Positions 39,501-54,500 of a stretch of 64,000 bases of DNA are shown here, one piece after another. The notes beneath the pieces are model-generated. The model did not search any database, had not been told where the DNA came from, and saw only the letters and a program-made list of their open reading frames with translations. The stretch's first letter is position 1, and every line of letters starts with the position of its first letter. The position numbers were made by a program, and so were the translations under genes. The stretch is from Ifrita kowaldi (lineage: Eukaryota; Chordata; Aves; Passeriformes; Cinclosomatidae): positions 319,934-383,933 of the forward strand of contig VZRS01004071.1 of NCBI GenBank assembly GCA_013398055.1. The letters run 5' to 3'.

Positions 39501-42500
39501 TCTCAGAAAGTGTGGTGCCATTTCCTCTGAAGCACATAGTGTCTTTTAGAGATAAAAAAAGGCAATAATCATTTTCATCATAATTTCCTAATATTTTTCT
39601 TTTGAAAGACTTGTAAAGAGTGAATGACATGTGTCATAGGTCTGATATACAAGCTTTTCAGAAATAAGACAGAAATCTAACTTCTATTTGTATGTGTTTA
39701 GGAGCCAGGTGAAACAGCACTTCATTTAGCAGTCCGGACTGCTGATCAAACCTCTCTCCATCTGGTTGACTTCCTTGTACAAAACTGGTATGGATTGATA
39801 ACTTTTCTTTAAATTGTACATGAAAAATGTGGACGTTCAGAGCTATCCTGGCAGTGCCTTGGACAGTGTTTGCTCATCACTTACAACCTTTTTCCTTAGA
39901 TATGTTTCAAAAAAGAATAGTTTAGTACCTCTGAGTTACCTTTGTGCTCCTGATGAGTAGAGAGAGGGAAAGCATTAAAGGTTTGTAGATTAAAAACATT
40001 GAAAGCGTTTACATAAAAATAAGATGAAAGGAAAAACTCTGTAGTATACAAGTGAGCATTGATTTAGAGCACATAACAATATGAAGCAATGTAAACAAAT
40101 AGTTCAGCTACAGGAGGGATGGCAGGTAAATGTGCCAAATACAGGACACATGCACAGGAATTGTAAGAGTAGAATACACGGATCTTTCTCAGAAAATTAT
40201 GAACAGATGCTAGATCAACTTTGAAAAAGGTGTTCCAATAGTTAATAAACTGTATTAAAGCTATTAAAGAACATAAACTTCTTAATTTTCAGCATCTAGT
40301 TTATTGGCTGAGTTGTTCTTTTTTGTCAAGGAATGTGTTCATAGAAGTAAAAAACGTCAATGAAAAGTGTGAGTGCTAATTAGAGGAGAGTGTTATTAAA
40401 GTAAAAAATAAAACATAACCTACTAATATATTCAAGCTGTTTGAGATCATAATTTGAAAAATATTTTAGAAGCCCAAAATATTATTTTGAGTATTATTAA
40501 AGGCTTTTCTATTTTGGATGATTATTTAGAATTATTTTGTTTAGTTATGAAGCTTCGTAGTTTCTTCAGACAGCTATAATCTTGTGTGTGTTTCTGTCTG
40601 CTGTGTGTTTTTTTCTGTCAGTCTCAAGTTTTAAGAGTATCTTTACAAGCCTGGAGGCTCTTTCTGTCCAATATGGATAACACTGGGAAAAGTCTTCATC
40701 TCCTGAGCTTTGCTTTTCTGATTTACGAAAATACTTTCTTGATCCCAAAATGTCAGGAACAGTTTTTGAGAAAGTTGGGTTTAGAACTTGAAAACTGAAG
40801 GAAGTACAGTTTTTAAAAGCCCCTTTGCACAGCTGGTCTTTCCCTAACTTGGTGTGTTGTCCTTAAATTCCCTCTTACAATTCTTTTGTTCATTTTCACA
40901 GCCACCCTCTTGATAGTTCTTTGACTGCATGGGACTTATTAACCTATTTTAACTGTATCAGAATTATTTTTCAGCTATTTCTATTGAGCTAATATAGCAT
41001 GTTTGCGAAAAGAATTCCAGTAAAGTAGCAGGTGGAAAACAACTGGCATGACCTTAGAGAGATCTAGGTTTGAGTCTCTGAGTTTCACTTCTTTAGTTTT
41101 TTGAATGCACATCTGTAGATTCTCAGTCCTTTTAAATCACAACTTGGGTATTTCCAGTGTCCTTGGAACAATTCTTAACAGTCTTTGAAAGTAATGTTTA
41201 ATTTAAATTTTTTTTTTCTCCTACTTCATATTTGTGCAGTGAAGTTATTATGCATTTATTATTTATAGGTATGCTAGATCTGGAATGAATAGCACAGCTA
41301 CTACACTTTTCTTGATTGTTTGTTTTTTTAGTGGAAACCTGGACAAACAAACAGCGTTGGGTAATACAGTTCTACACTACTGCAGTATATATAATAAGCC
41401 TGAGTGTTTGAAATTGCTTTTGAGGGGGAAGCCAACTATTGATGTAGGTAAGTTCATTATTTAAAACCAGGAAATATAGATTTCCTGAAATTTCTTTCCA
41501 TTATTTTAGCCACTTTTGTTTATTTCTCTGTGGTAAGTAAATTTGTAAAATAAAACTGTGTTAGAAAGATGAAGAACTTGTCAACAAGAAGCCTAAAGAA
41601 AATATTCAGTTAAGACAGTTTAAACTGCCTGGAATTTAGGTTTCTTGTTTAATCTAGAACTTGTTGCTTCAAGTGTTTAATTCCACTCTTAGATATGTGG
41701 GCTTTATGTACACAGCACTTAATTCTTCTGCTGATATCAATGGCAGCTGGTGCTGTGGTTTCACCCAGCACATCCCAGCCAACACTGCCACTGATTAGGG
41801 AAGGGAGACCATCTTAGAAAACAAGAGATTACCCTAACTGTGAGCAAACAGAGATTCTATTTTCAATTAAACTTTTGGTAAGCCATTATGAAAAATGAAC
41901 TGATATAGGTACAGCATGTGTTACACCTATCTTACACATGTAGGTGGCAAAGAGAAGCAGAAAGGCAGCTGAGAAAGCTGATCACGTTTCATGAGTTAGG
42001 AAGGCATCCCATGAATCCAGCTTGTTAGGCCCAAGAGTTAAGTGTGATCAGCATGTCTTTACATTCAGTCATTTAATGGTATAGGAGAGAAGTTTTTTTA
42101 ACATCTGATGCAAACTGGAGGGTGTGAAATTTCATTGCTCTCTTTTTCTTCATCACCATCACTTTCCTCAACTGCCTGGTAAAGAACTGTTGTATAAACT
42201 GAAGTTCATAGTTTGATGGCAGAAGTCACTGGTTTCCTTTGCCTTTTTATAAACCCTTAGAATATGTTCCAATATTATCATAAGTCAGAGAATTTAATGT
42301 GACCTTTTTTAGCAGTTATAATGGGAAAGCTATCTGAAAAAGTTAAGCAAATTTATTGGTGCTTCCATTGAACTCTCTCACAGGTAGATGCCAGAGGAGT
42401 GTTCACACCTTTTTGGTGTCTTGTTTTTTGAGGTTATTCTGTGGGAGAGAGGGAACCAAAAGTGTTCTTTTTGTTGTTTTGTTGAGTGATCTCATATAGG

Positions 42501-45500
42501 AGCTGTATAAAGTCTTTAGACCTTGAAACATCAGGTGTATACTTAAAAATTGAAAGTTTGGAATTTATGTAGTCCTTAAGATATCTAGGTGTTCACTTCA
42601 CTTAAGAAGTACTATGTTTTCATTCCTTTTCATATTGAACCATCTCAGATAGATCGTTCCATAGGGAAATCCTTCTTCTAGGGATCTGAATTCTTTCAAA
42701 GCCACAGGCCTTTCTAGAGGACTGCTTTGGATTTTCTAGGATTGCTGTCTGGCATTCTCTATGTAATATTTCACACAGACATTTATGCTTATAGATCTCA
42801 GTTTGATCGTTTTCAGTTTCTGACCACAGAAATGCTTTACAATCTGGATGTGCTGCAGAGCATTCCCTGTTCCATCTCCATGGCATTTACTGATGTGCTG
42901 TGAGAGTACATTTTACCTAGGTTTTATCCATATCAAGTGTGTTGTTTATTGAGACTTGCTACTGAGCATCTAGGAAGAATTCCATTAGATTCTGTGCCAG
43001 AAGACTTTCCAGAGGGCTCAGGTACTGCCTTCTTTCTGATCAGGTGTTAATTTAAATTATAAACCATTTTATAGCTTTGATAAAGACAAAGCTAGAAAGT
43101 TTTAAATTCATTCTTGTTCAAATGTCTTCAAATTAAGGCTTCAAGCCTCTACATATTAATAAAAGTAAAATCTGCTTGGATCAACATTTACCTGGTTTTT
43201 TTTGTTGGTTTTTTTTGTTTGTTTGTTTGTTTTTTTGGTTTTTTTTTTTTTTAAAGTCTTAGATTAATTTTCTTTTTTGAGATATTTTACCCTGCCTGCT
43301 TGTTTCTCCTGCTTATTCATGTAAGAGTTTTATGGGCCAAGGTGTCGAATGGAGATTGAAATTACTAATTTTCTTTATATTCTCTGCTGGGATGCTTAGG
43401 AGGGATTTGGGAACTGTCCCAACTGCTGTTCAGAAAGAACCTGATGATACGTGAAATGCTTGAGCACTTAGAGTGGAATTGTAAAGAGCTGCAGCTGCTA
43501 TAGAGTAAACAGATGGTTTTGATCGCTTTTAGAAGTTACTGTGCTACAAACAGTGAAATTTAATAAATTGCTTCTTAAGACATCTCAAAGAATCACTCTT
43601 TTTTGTGTTGTTAATTTTGTAGTAAACCAAGCTGGAGAGACGGCTCTGGACACAGCAAAAAGAGTGAAAGCTGTGCAGTGTGAGGAACTGGTAAGAACCG
43701 AGCCTGGGGCAAAGGCTGGGGGGAATGATGACTTCTTTAAAAATGGGATCTACTTAATGTGTCACTACCATTGTATCTCACACGTGGTGCTGCTGCCAGC
43801 TGGCTGTGTGCTGATCTGAAAGCCCTACCACAGGTGACTATTTTCTTACCTAAAACACCACAGTAATTTTCTTTGTAACAGTTTAAGAAAAAGATCTTTC
43901 TTCTAGTGGCAGTACTAGTTATTTTAATCAGAGTATTTGAAGACCTTAAGTACTGAAGGGTCAGATGTATCAATAAATACATCATTCAAGGAAATTTGGG
44001 CTTCATCACCTCAAAAGTTCTTCTTAGAGGCTTTTATATCAGGAGTACTAAGCAACCCCTGTACTATTAAAACTGTCAAGACCTTTTAGGTCTGGATCTT
44101 TGTTTGTCTATCCTGCTTTGGCTTTTTTCAGATTATTTAATGGGACAGATAGTTCAGAGATGGTGAAAGTCTTTTTATAAGGAGAATTGAAACAATTTAA
44201 AATTACCCTCCTCAAAGGAGAAAGAAGCTAAAGTGTAATGTCTGAAAGTTGGTATATCAAAAGATGTAGAACACCAGCTTCTGTGGGGCTTTGTCCCTCT
44301 ACTGAATATGATCAAGGCAAAAACCTCCTGGAATTTTGAGAATGTGTGAGGGATGTTAACAGACACCACTCAAAAAGATTGTTGGTGTTCAAGAAATAAA
44401 GGTGTCAAGAATTTTCCCTGGTACTCCTCTGAAGCATTTAGTCAGGAATAAGGATTTTACATCAGACCAACAAGCTTGTTTGTTCTTGGCCCTCTAAGGT
44501 GCCACCAGCATGAATTTAGTAGGCAAGTGAATTTAATTACTATCCAGGGACTAAAAAGTCCAAGTGCTGTGGCAGTTTCACATTCAAGACAAAACCAGGA
44601 GAATTTAGAAAACAGTAAAACACAGTTTTTTACAGTTTGACACAGTACAAAACAGTGTCACTTGCCACTTAATTCTATTTCTTCCTTTTCCTCATTTTGA
44701 TGATCTGAGGATATCTACTTTTGCTCTGCAGTGGTAATTTTCATACCTTCCCTGTGACGACTGAAAGTTCTTGTCATGAATTAATTATTGAATAATCAAA
44801 AGAGCTTGTCCTTCACAAATCAAAGAAATTTTCTGTGTTTCTGGGGATGCAAGCTAGCATTTTGCTATGGCTGATAAGGTGGGACTGACTTCTCAGTTAC
44901 TGCCATGTCTACTGTGTAAGTAAGTGCTATTTCCAGCAGTTTGAGTCTGTCAGCTGGAAAACAGATCACCTGTGCAGCACGCAGTTGGGATGGATTGCTT
45001 TTTCCTTTATAATATCTCTTTAATAAAGTGACATCTGCCATTAATGTGGACCAACTGACTGTGTTACAGAACAGTCAAGTGGATGTTATCAGTGAGCTTA
45101 TCTAGCCGTTAATCGTTTAGTTATAGTAATCCAAATTCCATGAATACCTCACTGATTATTTCACTTCAGTCTTATAGAGCATTTATGCCTTTTCTCTTTT
45201 TTTTTTTTTTTTTAATTTTTGAAGAGGAAAATAATTTCTGCATTTTTTTTTTCCAAAAGCAGCAATGAGTTAAGGTTAAGAGCGAAAACGAAACATGAAT
45301 GAGCACATTGTTTGCCGTGGGCAATAAAAAAGTACAAGATAAATAACTAGGTGTTTGCATTATGATAGATGTATTAAACCCATTTCTGTTGCATAACTGG
45401 AGTCTTAACTGTTTAATTAAATTCAGTTTCAGCTCAAGTGGGTTCATGAATACTTACATAACAGATTGGAAATACTTTCTTTATTCCAAATTTTATTTCA

Positions 45501-48500
45501 GAAAGATGGTTAAAGGCGCTCCTGAATCAGCTACTGTCAAGTAGACTACATTTCAAAGGATGTGAAGGAATAAATAATGTTGGAAAATCTAGGCATTGCA
45601 AAGGAGAATTTATCTCCTCAGCATAACCATGAACTGCTCTATTAGTTTTTTTGCTGATCATTGAGGTAGTAGTTTCTTTAAAGAATGTGAAATACATTAT
45701 TTGGGCTGGCAAAGTCAAGGAATTTTGTGCTTAAGACATATTGGCCCCATCCAGTGACAGAGAGAGACAAAATATTTAAATAAAGAGTAAATATCTTTTC
45801 ATTTGACTCGAGTGCAGGGATGGTGATTTTGGAGGGGCAGCAGTTGTATGTACCAAAATTTAAAAATAGGTTTTACTTTTCCTGTTTGGAAAGGAGGGCT
45901 CTAGATAAATTCTGCTTCTGAGCACGTACCTTCTCTTCGTGTCATCTTTTCAAATTCTTGTCAAACATGGCAACTTCTGCCCATTTTGAGAAAATAATTC
46001 CTTTTTGCCTTTTAACTGTTTTTCTATACCTCAAACAAATGGAGGCTGTGTGTGAAATTGCTTTGTTCTTTTTTGAATCCGGAAAAGTTTTAAACTTTTA
46101 AATATTTCAATTTCTTTCTTGCCACTAAAAAGAACTTAGTTAACACCAAAAGAACAGCAAGTACTTTAACAAGACTTTTTATTTCTTTCAGCTTTCTCAA
46201 GCCAAGGCAGGAAAGCTAAACCCACACGTCCATGTGGAGTATGAATGGAATCTTCGGCAGGATGAAATTGATGAAAGTGACGATGACTTGGATGATAAGG
46301 TGAGTGTGAATTACTGATACAGCTTTGCACAAAAACTGTCAACATCTCTGCTCCCTGGAAATAAATGGTAATTAGAGACCCACTTAAACCTTTCTTCTCT
46401 TACAGGTATTTTTGGGGAAAAAAACCCTAATTTCGAGGCCTGTGTTAAAGACAGCCTAAGTGCTTTTTGAATATACTTTGTCAACCTAGTTATTATGGGC
46501 TGTTTTAGAAGTTTGACTTTGACAAGACATACAGTATAATATAAATCAGCAAATCTGGACTGCTTTGTCCTTTTATCCTCTTCAGAATTTTAGGCTGTTA
46601 AAGTTTAGCTGGAGGAAATCCAAAGCTTACATACTTAATTTTTTCTATAAATTAATTAAAAACCTAGTTGTTTAATAAATAACTCTATTTTTCATAAACC
46701 ATGCTGTGCTATTTATTCCTGTTTTTTTAAAAAAAAGAAGTAATGGAAAGGCAAAACTTGAGGGCATAGAATAATTGCCATCCTAGAGCATGTGAAAAAT
46801 TAGCATCAGTGTCCTACTTTAGCAAGTCAGTTAATTACTGTGTGCTCTATTTCCGCAATAAATGCGAATACACCTCTCCTATTTTATATGAGTGCTGCAG
46901 AAAGAAATGTGGACAACTTCTCATTTTCTGTGACACTTGGGACTGAAAAATTCAGAAACCGAAGTAATTTGCATGTCCTCAAGGACAGTAGAGAACAAAA
47001 TAATCATCTGTGCGAGGAGCCTCAGGAGGATGAGGGATGCTGTGCTGGAGATAATAACCTGAACCAGAGCTGCAGGGAAACAGATCGTGCTCCATGTGCA
47101 CCCATTAACGTACAGCAGGCAAAAACTGATGAGTAAAATTTCTTCAAAGAGCTATTAGATGCGTTTAAAAAGAGCTGTATCACGGATTGTATTGCTAGTT
47201 CAGGGACCAAATAAATCTGATCTGGCAGAAGTGTTTGTTCATTATTACTAGGCATCAGTGGGGTAATGATACTTGAGGATAATTGTCTAGTCTGAGTAAT
47301 GTGCTGTATGCATGGAAAATTACTCTTATATTCCAAAACCTGCTAGGCTTTTATTGGTATTTTATTTAGTATGTTACTAGTGTGTATCTCCTGCTTTAAG
47401 ATTAAATCTAATTTTGAGTCCATGATGATCTGTTGATGCTACAATCTTAATTTTTATTTAGAAGAGAGGACCTATCAGGTTGAATTGATGAAAAAGGGAG
47501 GAATGAGGGCTTATTTGTCCCACAAAGAAAAGAACTAGGCTCATGTTCACTAAATTATGTTCTGGTATGTTATTTTCCAAACATACTAACTATAATTAGT
47601 GTTTAGACAGCTGTATCATATCTTTGTTTTTCTATTCACAGCCTAGTCCTATAAAAAAGGAAAGATCTCCAAGACCCCAAAGCTTTTGTCACTCTTCAAG
47701 CATTTCTCCCCAAGACAAACTGACTCATCCTTCGTTTAGCACTCCCAGAGACAAGCAAAGACTCTCCTATGGAGCTTTTACCAACCAGATCTTTGCTTCT
47801 GTAAGCACAGACTCACCCACCTCTCCAACATCTGATGCTCCTCCTCTTCCTCCTAGAAATGCTGGCAAAGGTAAGTCTGTCTCCAAACTACACTTGCAAG
47901 CAGTGATTTTCCCACTGTTGCCCTTCCTTTAACCAGGGACATTGCAATGTTTCAAGATGCAGCACGATCTCCTTATTGTTGCAGTAGTGTGGTACAATGC
48001 ACGTTCTAAACTTGAAAAACCTGGGGGGCACCTTCTAATAGACTCATTCATAACACTGAACATGAATGGGTGAGGAATAAGCTAATACTCTGCTAAATGA
48101 AAGTTAGTTCATTTTATGAGACTTACAGCTGCAGTGGATCATGATGGTTTGACCTAGATATCTCTAATCTTCAAGTTCAGAGGATATATTTACGGAACAA
48201 AACTTTTTACTGTATTATAATATATGCAGATCTACTTTTTAGTACAAAGAAACCCCTCATTCCTTTTTACATGTTTAATTTAGAAATTGATAAATTGTGT
48301 TTTTACAGTAGACTTGTTAGAGAAATCTTTAGTTATGATGAGGGTTACAGTACAGTTTAACACTTCAGCAGTTAGGTTGAGTCTCCCTTTTTTTAGCACT
48401 ACTGTAACTTAATTTCTCAACTGGTAATTGACTTTGTTTAGGAAAAATGCAGAGATGCGCTCACCAACATGTGAAAGAGTAAAAGGGACAGGTCAGTGTT

Positions 48501-51500
48501 GTCATCAGGTGTTTGCTTTTACATGGCTCAGATGCTGTGCTTAAGCACTACAGTTCCATCAGTCTTTGTCAGGTACTGGCAACTTTCACAGGCATCCCTT
48601 GTCTCTCTCTTTTGATCAGGTTTGTTTCCCTTTACAAGGCACAGCGATTTTGCCAGGGTTTGCGTTTTTCACATGAGATTTTTTAATCCATGTTTCACTG
48701 GGGACTCAGTTGTATTCCTTGTAATTTTACTGTGTTGATCTGCTTGTTGGTATTACAAGATGCTACTTTTTCCTTCCGCTCTCCCGTCCCTTTTACATGC
48801 TCTGACTCACAGTCTGCTATGGGTTGTTCATTGCCAACACAATGTACTGGCTTAGATGTTCCTTCATGACCTAGGATAACTTCTTTTTTTTGTCATAAAG
48901 TTGCAAGACTTGGAAATTAATCATGCATCCCATTTCCTGAAGAAGGTTAATGAGGTTGTGTCTGGTGTCTGTCTGTTCACACTGCTTAGTATATTGTCAG
49001 CTTTCAATAGATTTTAATGAACTTTATTTCTTTGTCATTATGTAGTGGAGCTCTCATACAGACTTACCTAGAAAACTGTCTTTTTCTCCTGGAAGGGGAA
49101 TATTTATGTTCATATTTCATTCTAAGTACGTATTTTGGTTTCTGAAATGTTAGGCGTGTTCCTGGAACTTCTTTGTTTTTCCAAGACCAAGGAATCAGCA
49201 CAACACCAAAGTTAATCAGAAAGAATTGAGGCATTGAGTTTTTATGTGTTTTCATGTCAGAGATTATGCAAGGAAATCTTTATTTATATTACAGTGAAAT
49301 AATATTATCACAAAATTGCCTTCTAATGTAACATTAACTGCTGCAACAGAGTGGAAAATGCCAGACTCACAGAGTAAGTCAGGGAGACGTTGAATGGAAC
49401 TGCTGTTACATTAAAGTCACTATGCTTCTGTGCTTCAAACATGCTGAAATTCTACAGTCTGTGAATGATGCTGGAGTTTTGGTTGATATCCATTCAACAA
49501 TATTGTGAAATCAGAACTCTCCATTGTATATATACCTGTGTTGCAGGAATAATTCAAGACTTTAAATTTGGGGGGGAAAGTGACAAATGCATAGGACAAT
49601 TTATCAGTGTGGAAAGATTGCTGTAGGTGCATCATTTCAGATGCATTTATGGTTCATTTTAAACTGTGCCGCTCTTTGTTATTTCTCCCCTTCCAGCTCT
49701 CAGATTGTTTAAAAGAAGATGAATCAGAGACTCTCCACTTCCATAAGACACTGTTGGCACATCTGAATTTTGAAACAATCAGAGTTAATTTTTTTATGTT
49801 GGAAAACATAAACCTGTAGACTTTATTGCCTCTTTTGGCATGAGTAGTAATAGAATATATCCCTTACACTGAAGTTTAACACACAAGCTTACTTATCAGA
49901 TAAGTTTATTTTAATGTCTTATTTGTGTTTAAGATTATATGAAAACATAGTGTTACTTTTTTCCCTAAGCTCCCTAAACAATAAAAGCATTGAATTTATA
50001 TTTAAAGTTAAGATTTCCTTCTGTCCCCAAACACAATCTGATCTTTGTCCCTGCGCTGCTGTGAGGCCCCGGTGGATATCGTGGGCTCCTGCTAGGACAT
50101 GGGTTCTGCAGGGCATGGATAGCAGGTGGACCTGCATTTTCGGAGGCAGAGGATTTTTGAGTTTCATAGGTTTTCATCCTTTGGGACATGCAGATGAAAC
50201 TGTCTTTCCAAAGCATGTTTTATTTTTAACAAAACCCCCTCCCGCAGCACTCTGTAAGCTGGTTTCGTTGCCCAGTGAAGTTCCTGAGTAGCAAAGTTCT
50301 GTGGTGTTCCTGAGGGGCCACAGGAAGCCATCCACTGAACTTGTGCTGGGGAGAGGAGGTAAGTTTAAATCAATTTAAGGCACATCACTCTTGCTCATAG
50401 TTTTCAGTGGACATGCTGGCTAAAAATAATTTTAAAGGTACAGTAGTTGGAGGAGGTGATATGGGAATGTTTACATCATTGTAACTCATGTCCAGATTTT
50501 CCAGTTTGATAACTTTTCAAAATATTCCTAAAAATGCTGGAACCTTCATGCATTTTACTCTACAGTGTCTCATTTGTGGATACGTCTTACTTGCTGCTAT
50601 CTCTGCTGCAGATTTAGTTAATCCTAACAGAATGAAAAGTACAGAATGAGTGCAGTGGCTGCCTGAGCCAACCACTCAGTGCCTTTTTCAGTCATTTGTC
50701 TAAGCTTCTTCAGGTTCAACTTACTTGTGTTGTCAGTCAAATCTTTAGCCTGTAACATTCTGAAAATAATCTTTTTTTTTTTTTTTTGCTCTTTCCAGCA
50801 TTATGGCTCCAGACATCTAGCAGATCTTCTGCCTAGTGTTTTACAAAAAGCTTTCAAAAAAAGAATCAATATTTAAGTATTTGCATGACTTGCCACAGTA
50901 GCTAAATAAAATTTTGCACAACCTTCATTGCAAATCCAGTATGTGGGTAATGTTGCTAACTAGTTTCGGAGGAATGTTAGGCAATCTAAGTCAGGTTTCC
51001 TTCGCTTTGGCTGAAAGCGAATTGATTTTTAGTGGTTCTGCCTGTTTATCCCAGATAAACATGAGGGTCAGGGATAAATTCTGTATCATGAAGTTGTTTG
51101 GATCTTCAATACCTACAGGTTTGCATATCTTACACTGTCTCAGCTCTAACATGAGGTACATAAACCCAAAGGCACTTCCTTTGTGGTTCCAGTCCACTGC
51201 TGCTGCAGACAGTCACATCATCTGCTCCTTCACTAGATCAGACTCAATTTCTAACCAAATTAGTTTACTTGAATTTACTAGTAACTTCTAGAAGTTGTCG
51301 GACTGCATTGCACACAGGATTAGGAATCCTCCTGAGTTCACTAAGTTAGTTTGTGCATGTACCAACACTGCCCTTCAGCTTTGGTGGTTTTTCTGTGGCT
51401 GGTGGCCATGTCAAGGCACTGCCTGGGTGGAAATCCTACAGGTCTCCATGTCTGGGTTGTTACACTAAACAAATCAAGTGTATTTTACTTTATCTGATCG

Positions 51501-54500
51501 AAGAGTATTTTCATTCTCCTGGGATTCAAGTTGTCCTTTCATCACACTAACTCTTCTCTGTACCTTTGCTGTTTAAATCAGCTTTCTGAAATACAACTGG
51601 AAGTGTCAGGACAGCAGTAAAATTTGCTGTTTCTACTGGAAATACCACATCAAAGAACACTTTGGTCCTACTTATTTTTTTTTCATGATTGTATCATACT
51701 GTGGCATAGCAGGCATTACACAGTCTCTGCTACCATTTCCAACTGAAGTCCCTGATTTGTAACACAAATGTATTTATTCTCATTTCCATTACCTCAGCCT
51801 TTGAGGTCATCCTGTTTCTTCTGAATGCTTTCAGGATTCTATACTTCTCTTGCATATACTTGGAGACTTTTTTTTTTAATATTCTTATAAATGTCTTGCA
51901 CATTTTGATTAAGTAATGTTATTTATCCCACTAAGACTTCGTATTTTTTACTACCATAATAAGGAGGGAAGACTAGCTGATGACTGTTGGTTTCATGGGC
52001 TCTTCTATTTCTGAATCAACCCAAAATACAGCATTCTTTAATATAACTTTTATATTTTTCTTTTTAAACTGAACCTTTTTTTTAGCATTAATTATATGAT
52101 GTACTTCAAATGCTAATGTTGAATCAATGTATATTCTTAGCTTTCTTATTCAGAATGATCATGATCATTTTGTCTTTAATTATGCTCTTATTTTCAGTAC
52201 TGAAAGTATATGATCTAAAGTAAGACAAACTGAAAAGTCTTTTAGTAATATCTATGTAAAAAGTCACTCATGAGAAATTGAAAAATAAAGATAGCAACAC
52301 TTGTTAATTTTTGATATAAGTTGCTTTCCTTTGCAGTGCCCATTCTACCATTAGAAGGAATTCTGGTTTTTCCCCCCTATGCCTCCTTAAGTGGTAAAAA
52401 AAATCATACATGTGAGGTTTTTACGCTCTAAACCCACCATTTCTTGATTGGGTGGCAACAGCTTTGCATGGTTTCACAAGTACACAAATGAATTGTTACT
52501 ACACTAACTGCACAAACTCTGAAGGGCAATGCATTACTAATTACACACCTTATCCAGTTATTTATCTTAGTACAATAATTTTGAGATTATTTGATCTATG
52601 TGCACATGAAAGCCTGATCTTGGTAATATGAAAAAGTGATAAAAGATGACAACAGTTAGTACTGTAAGCATTTGCTTCCCAGTAACTGAGGAAAAGAAAG
52701 CCCGACAGAAGCAAAAGGAAAGAGTTCTAGGTCAAGTTTTTTTGGGTTTCCTTTTTGATTTTTGGTGGTTTTGCTTGTGATAGGAAAATGTCCTTTACGA
52801 AATGTGAACTTCTCAACTATGTGAGAAATTAATGATTAAGACCTCTGTTGGAGAGGAAATGACTGGTTCAATTGCTGCCTGGTTAAAATCACAAAATACC
52901 TTTGATCTAGTAACTGCTCTGATTATTGCTTAAAGATATCTAGCCTAGCCTTGTATAATTAAGGATATCACACAGGAATTGTTTTGAGATGTTGCTTTTA
53001 CACACACATTTATGTGTATATATATATGTGTGTATATACACAGACACGTGCAGTGGCTGAGGTGAGCAGCTCTGGTGCAGGGGAGGGTTTACTTAACCAG
53101 GGGAGCCTCAGGGAAGTGAGAAAGGAGCAGGAGCCACAGCAGCTCATGGCACAGCAGCTGAGAGGACCTGGGAAGGGCCAGGGGCCACAGGGCCAAGCCC
53201 AGACGTGTGTAAAGAAACTTCTTGGAGAGCATCACAAACAGTGCCAGTGAACAGTGCCACAAACAGTGCCAGTGTGGCAGTTTGGATGGGAATTTGCATG
53301 GAATAGCCTGCAGGAAGGGGCTGTAACTCTGCCAGCCCGAGCAGGGAGCAATGGTATCTGCCACTGAGTTATCAGTGCACATTGAAAGAGCTTTAAACTA
53401 GATTGGAAAAGGGAAAGGGGCAAAACCAGGTTCGCTCAAGACAACCCTGGGGGCAGCACACCAGTGTTTGAGGGAGTGTGTGTGCCAGTGAGGCCCTTTG
53501 GGCTGCTCTCTCAGTGCAGCTAGGGGATGGAGAGCCCTGTGACAGCAAAGACATAAGGCATGGAAATGCCTCCAAATGGTCATGTAGAAATTAGGGCTTC
53601 TCCCCAAAAAAGGTGTCAGGATCAACATCCCAACTGAAGTGCATCCACACCACTGCACACAGCATGGACAATGAACAGGAGGAGCTGGGAACCATTGTGC
53701 AGCAGGGAAACTGGGGCCTAGCTGCCATCATGAAATCAAGGTGGGATGACTGACATAACTGGAGTGCTGCAATGGATGGCTATAAACTCTTCAGAAAAGA
53801 CAGCAAGGAAGGAGAGGCAGTGGGGTCACCCTGTGTGTTAGGGACTGTTTTGAGTGTCTGAGCTGAATGATGGTGGCAGTAGGGTCGAATGTTTATAGGT
53901 AAGAATCAGAGAAAGGCCAACAGGCAGATATTCTACTGGGAATCTGTTAGAGACCACCCACCCAGGATGGAGAGGCAGCTGGGAGAAGTCTCACATTTGA
54001 CGTTTATGCACATTGTTCTCATGGGGCAGGAATGTCTAGGATGTATCTGGAGTGTGTGGAAGAGAAGTTTCCAACTCAGCTGGTGAGGGAGCCAGCAAGG
54101 GAAGGCACCTGCTGGACCTGCTGTTTGTGAAGAGAGAAGGACTTGTGGGTGATGGAGGCCATCTGGGGCATAGGGATCACAGATTCTTGGAGAAGTAAGG
54201 AGCGGAATCTGCAGAACTGCCACCTTGGACCTCCAGGGGACAGACTTTGGTCTGTTTAGGCGCCAAAGACTTTGGCCTGTTTAGGAGCCTAATTGACAAG
54301 AGTCCCTTGGGAGACAGTCTGAAAGGAGTCCAGGACATTCCTCAAGGAGGAAATCCCAAAGGCACAGAAGCAGAGACATGGTTTAGCGGTGGACTTGGCA
54401 GTGTCTCACTCGAGGATCTAAAAGGTCTTTCCCAACCTAAGTGATTCTATGATACAGTGTATTTTATAATAATTGTACAGACATCATCAGGTCTTGTATT

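Larger units (their letters stand above)
37272..39701 (+). other. ASAP1: ASAP1 intron (2.4 kb)
   Basis: Carries a short (TG)n at 37783-37796 and a long plus-strand CR1 3' copy at 38536-39272. The many open frames at 38600-39225 belong to that CR1 copy. Confidence 0.8.

Noticed and set aside
50324..50358. Candidate cryptic exon with a CCACAG acceptor and a strong GGTAAGT donor
   Set aside because: 35 nt shifts the frame, the pyrimidine tract is poor and nothing in ASAP1 matches it.
52700..52708. GCCCGACAG, which would encode the Gly-Pro-Thr I recall in human ASAP1 between the NAGK and GPPST exons
   Set aside because: It is not flanked by AG and GT, so it cannot be a microexon. The match is chance.
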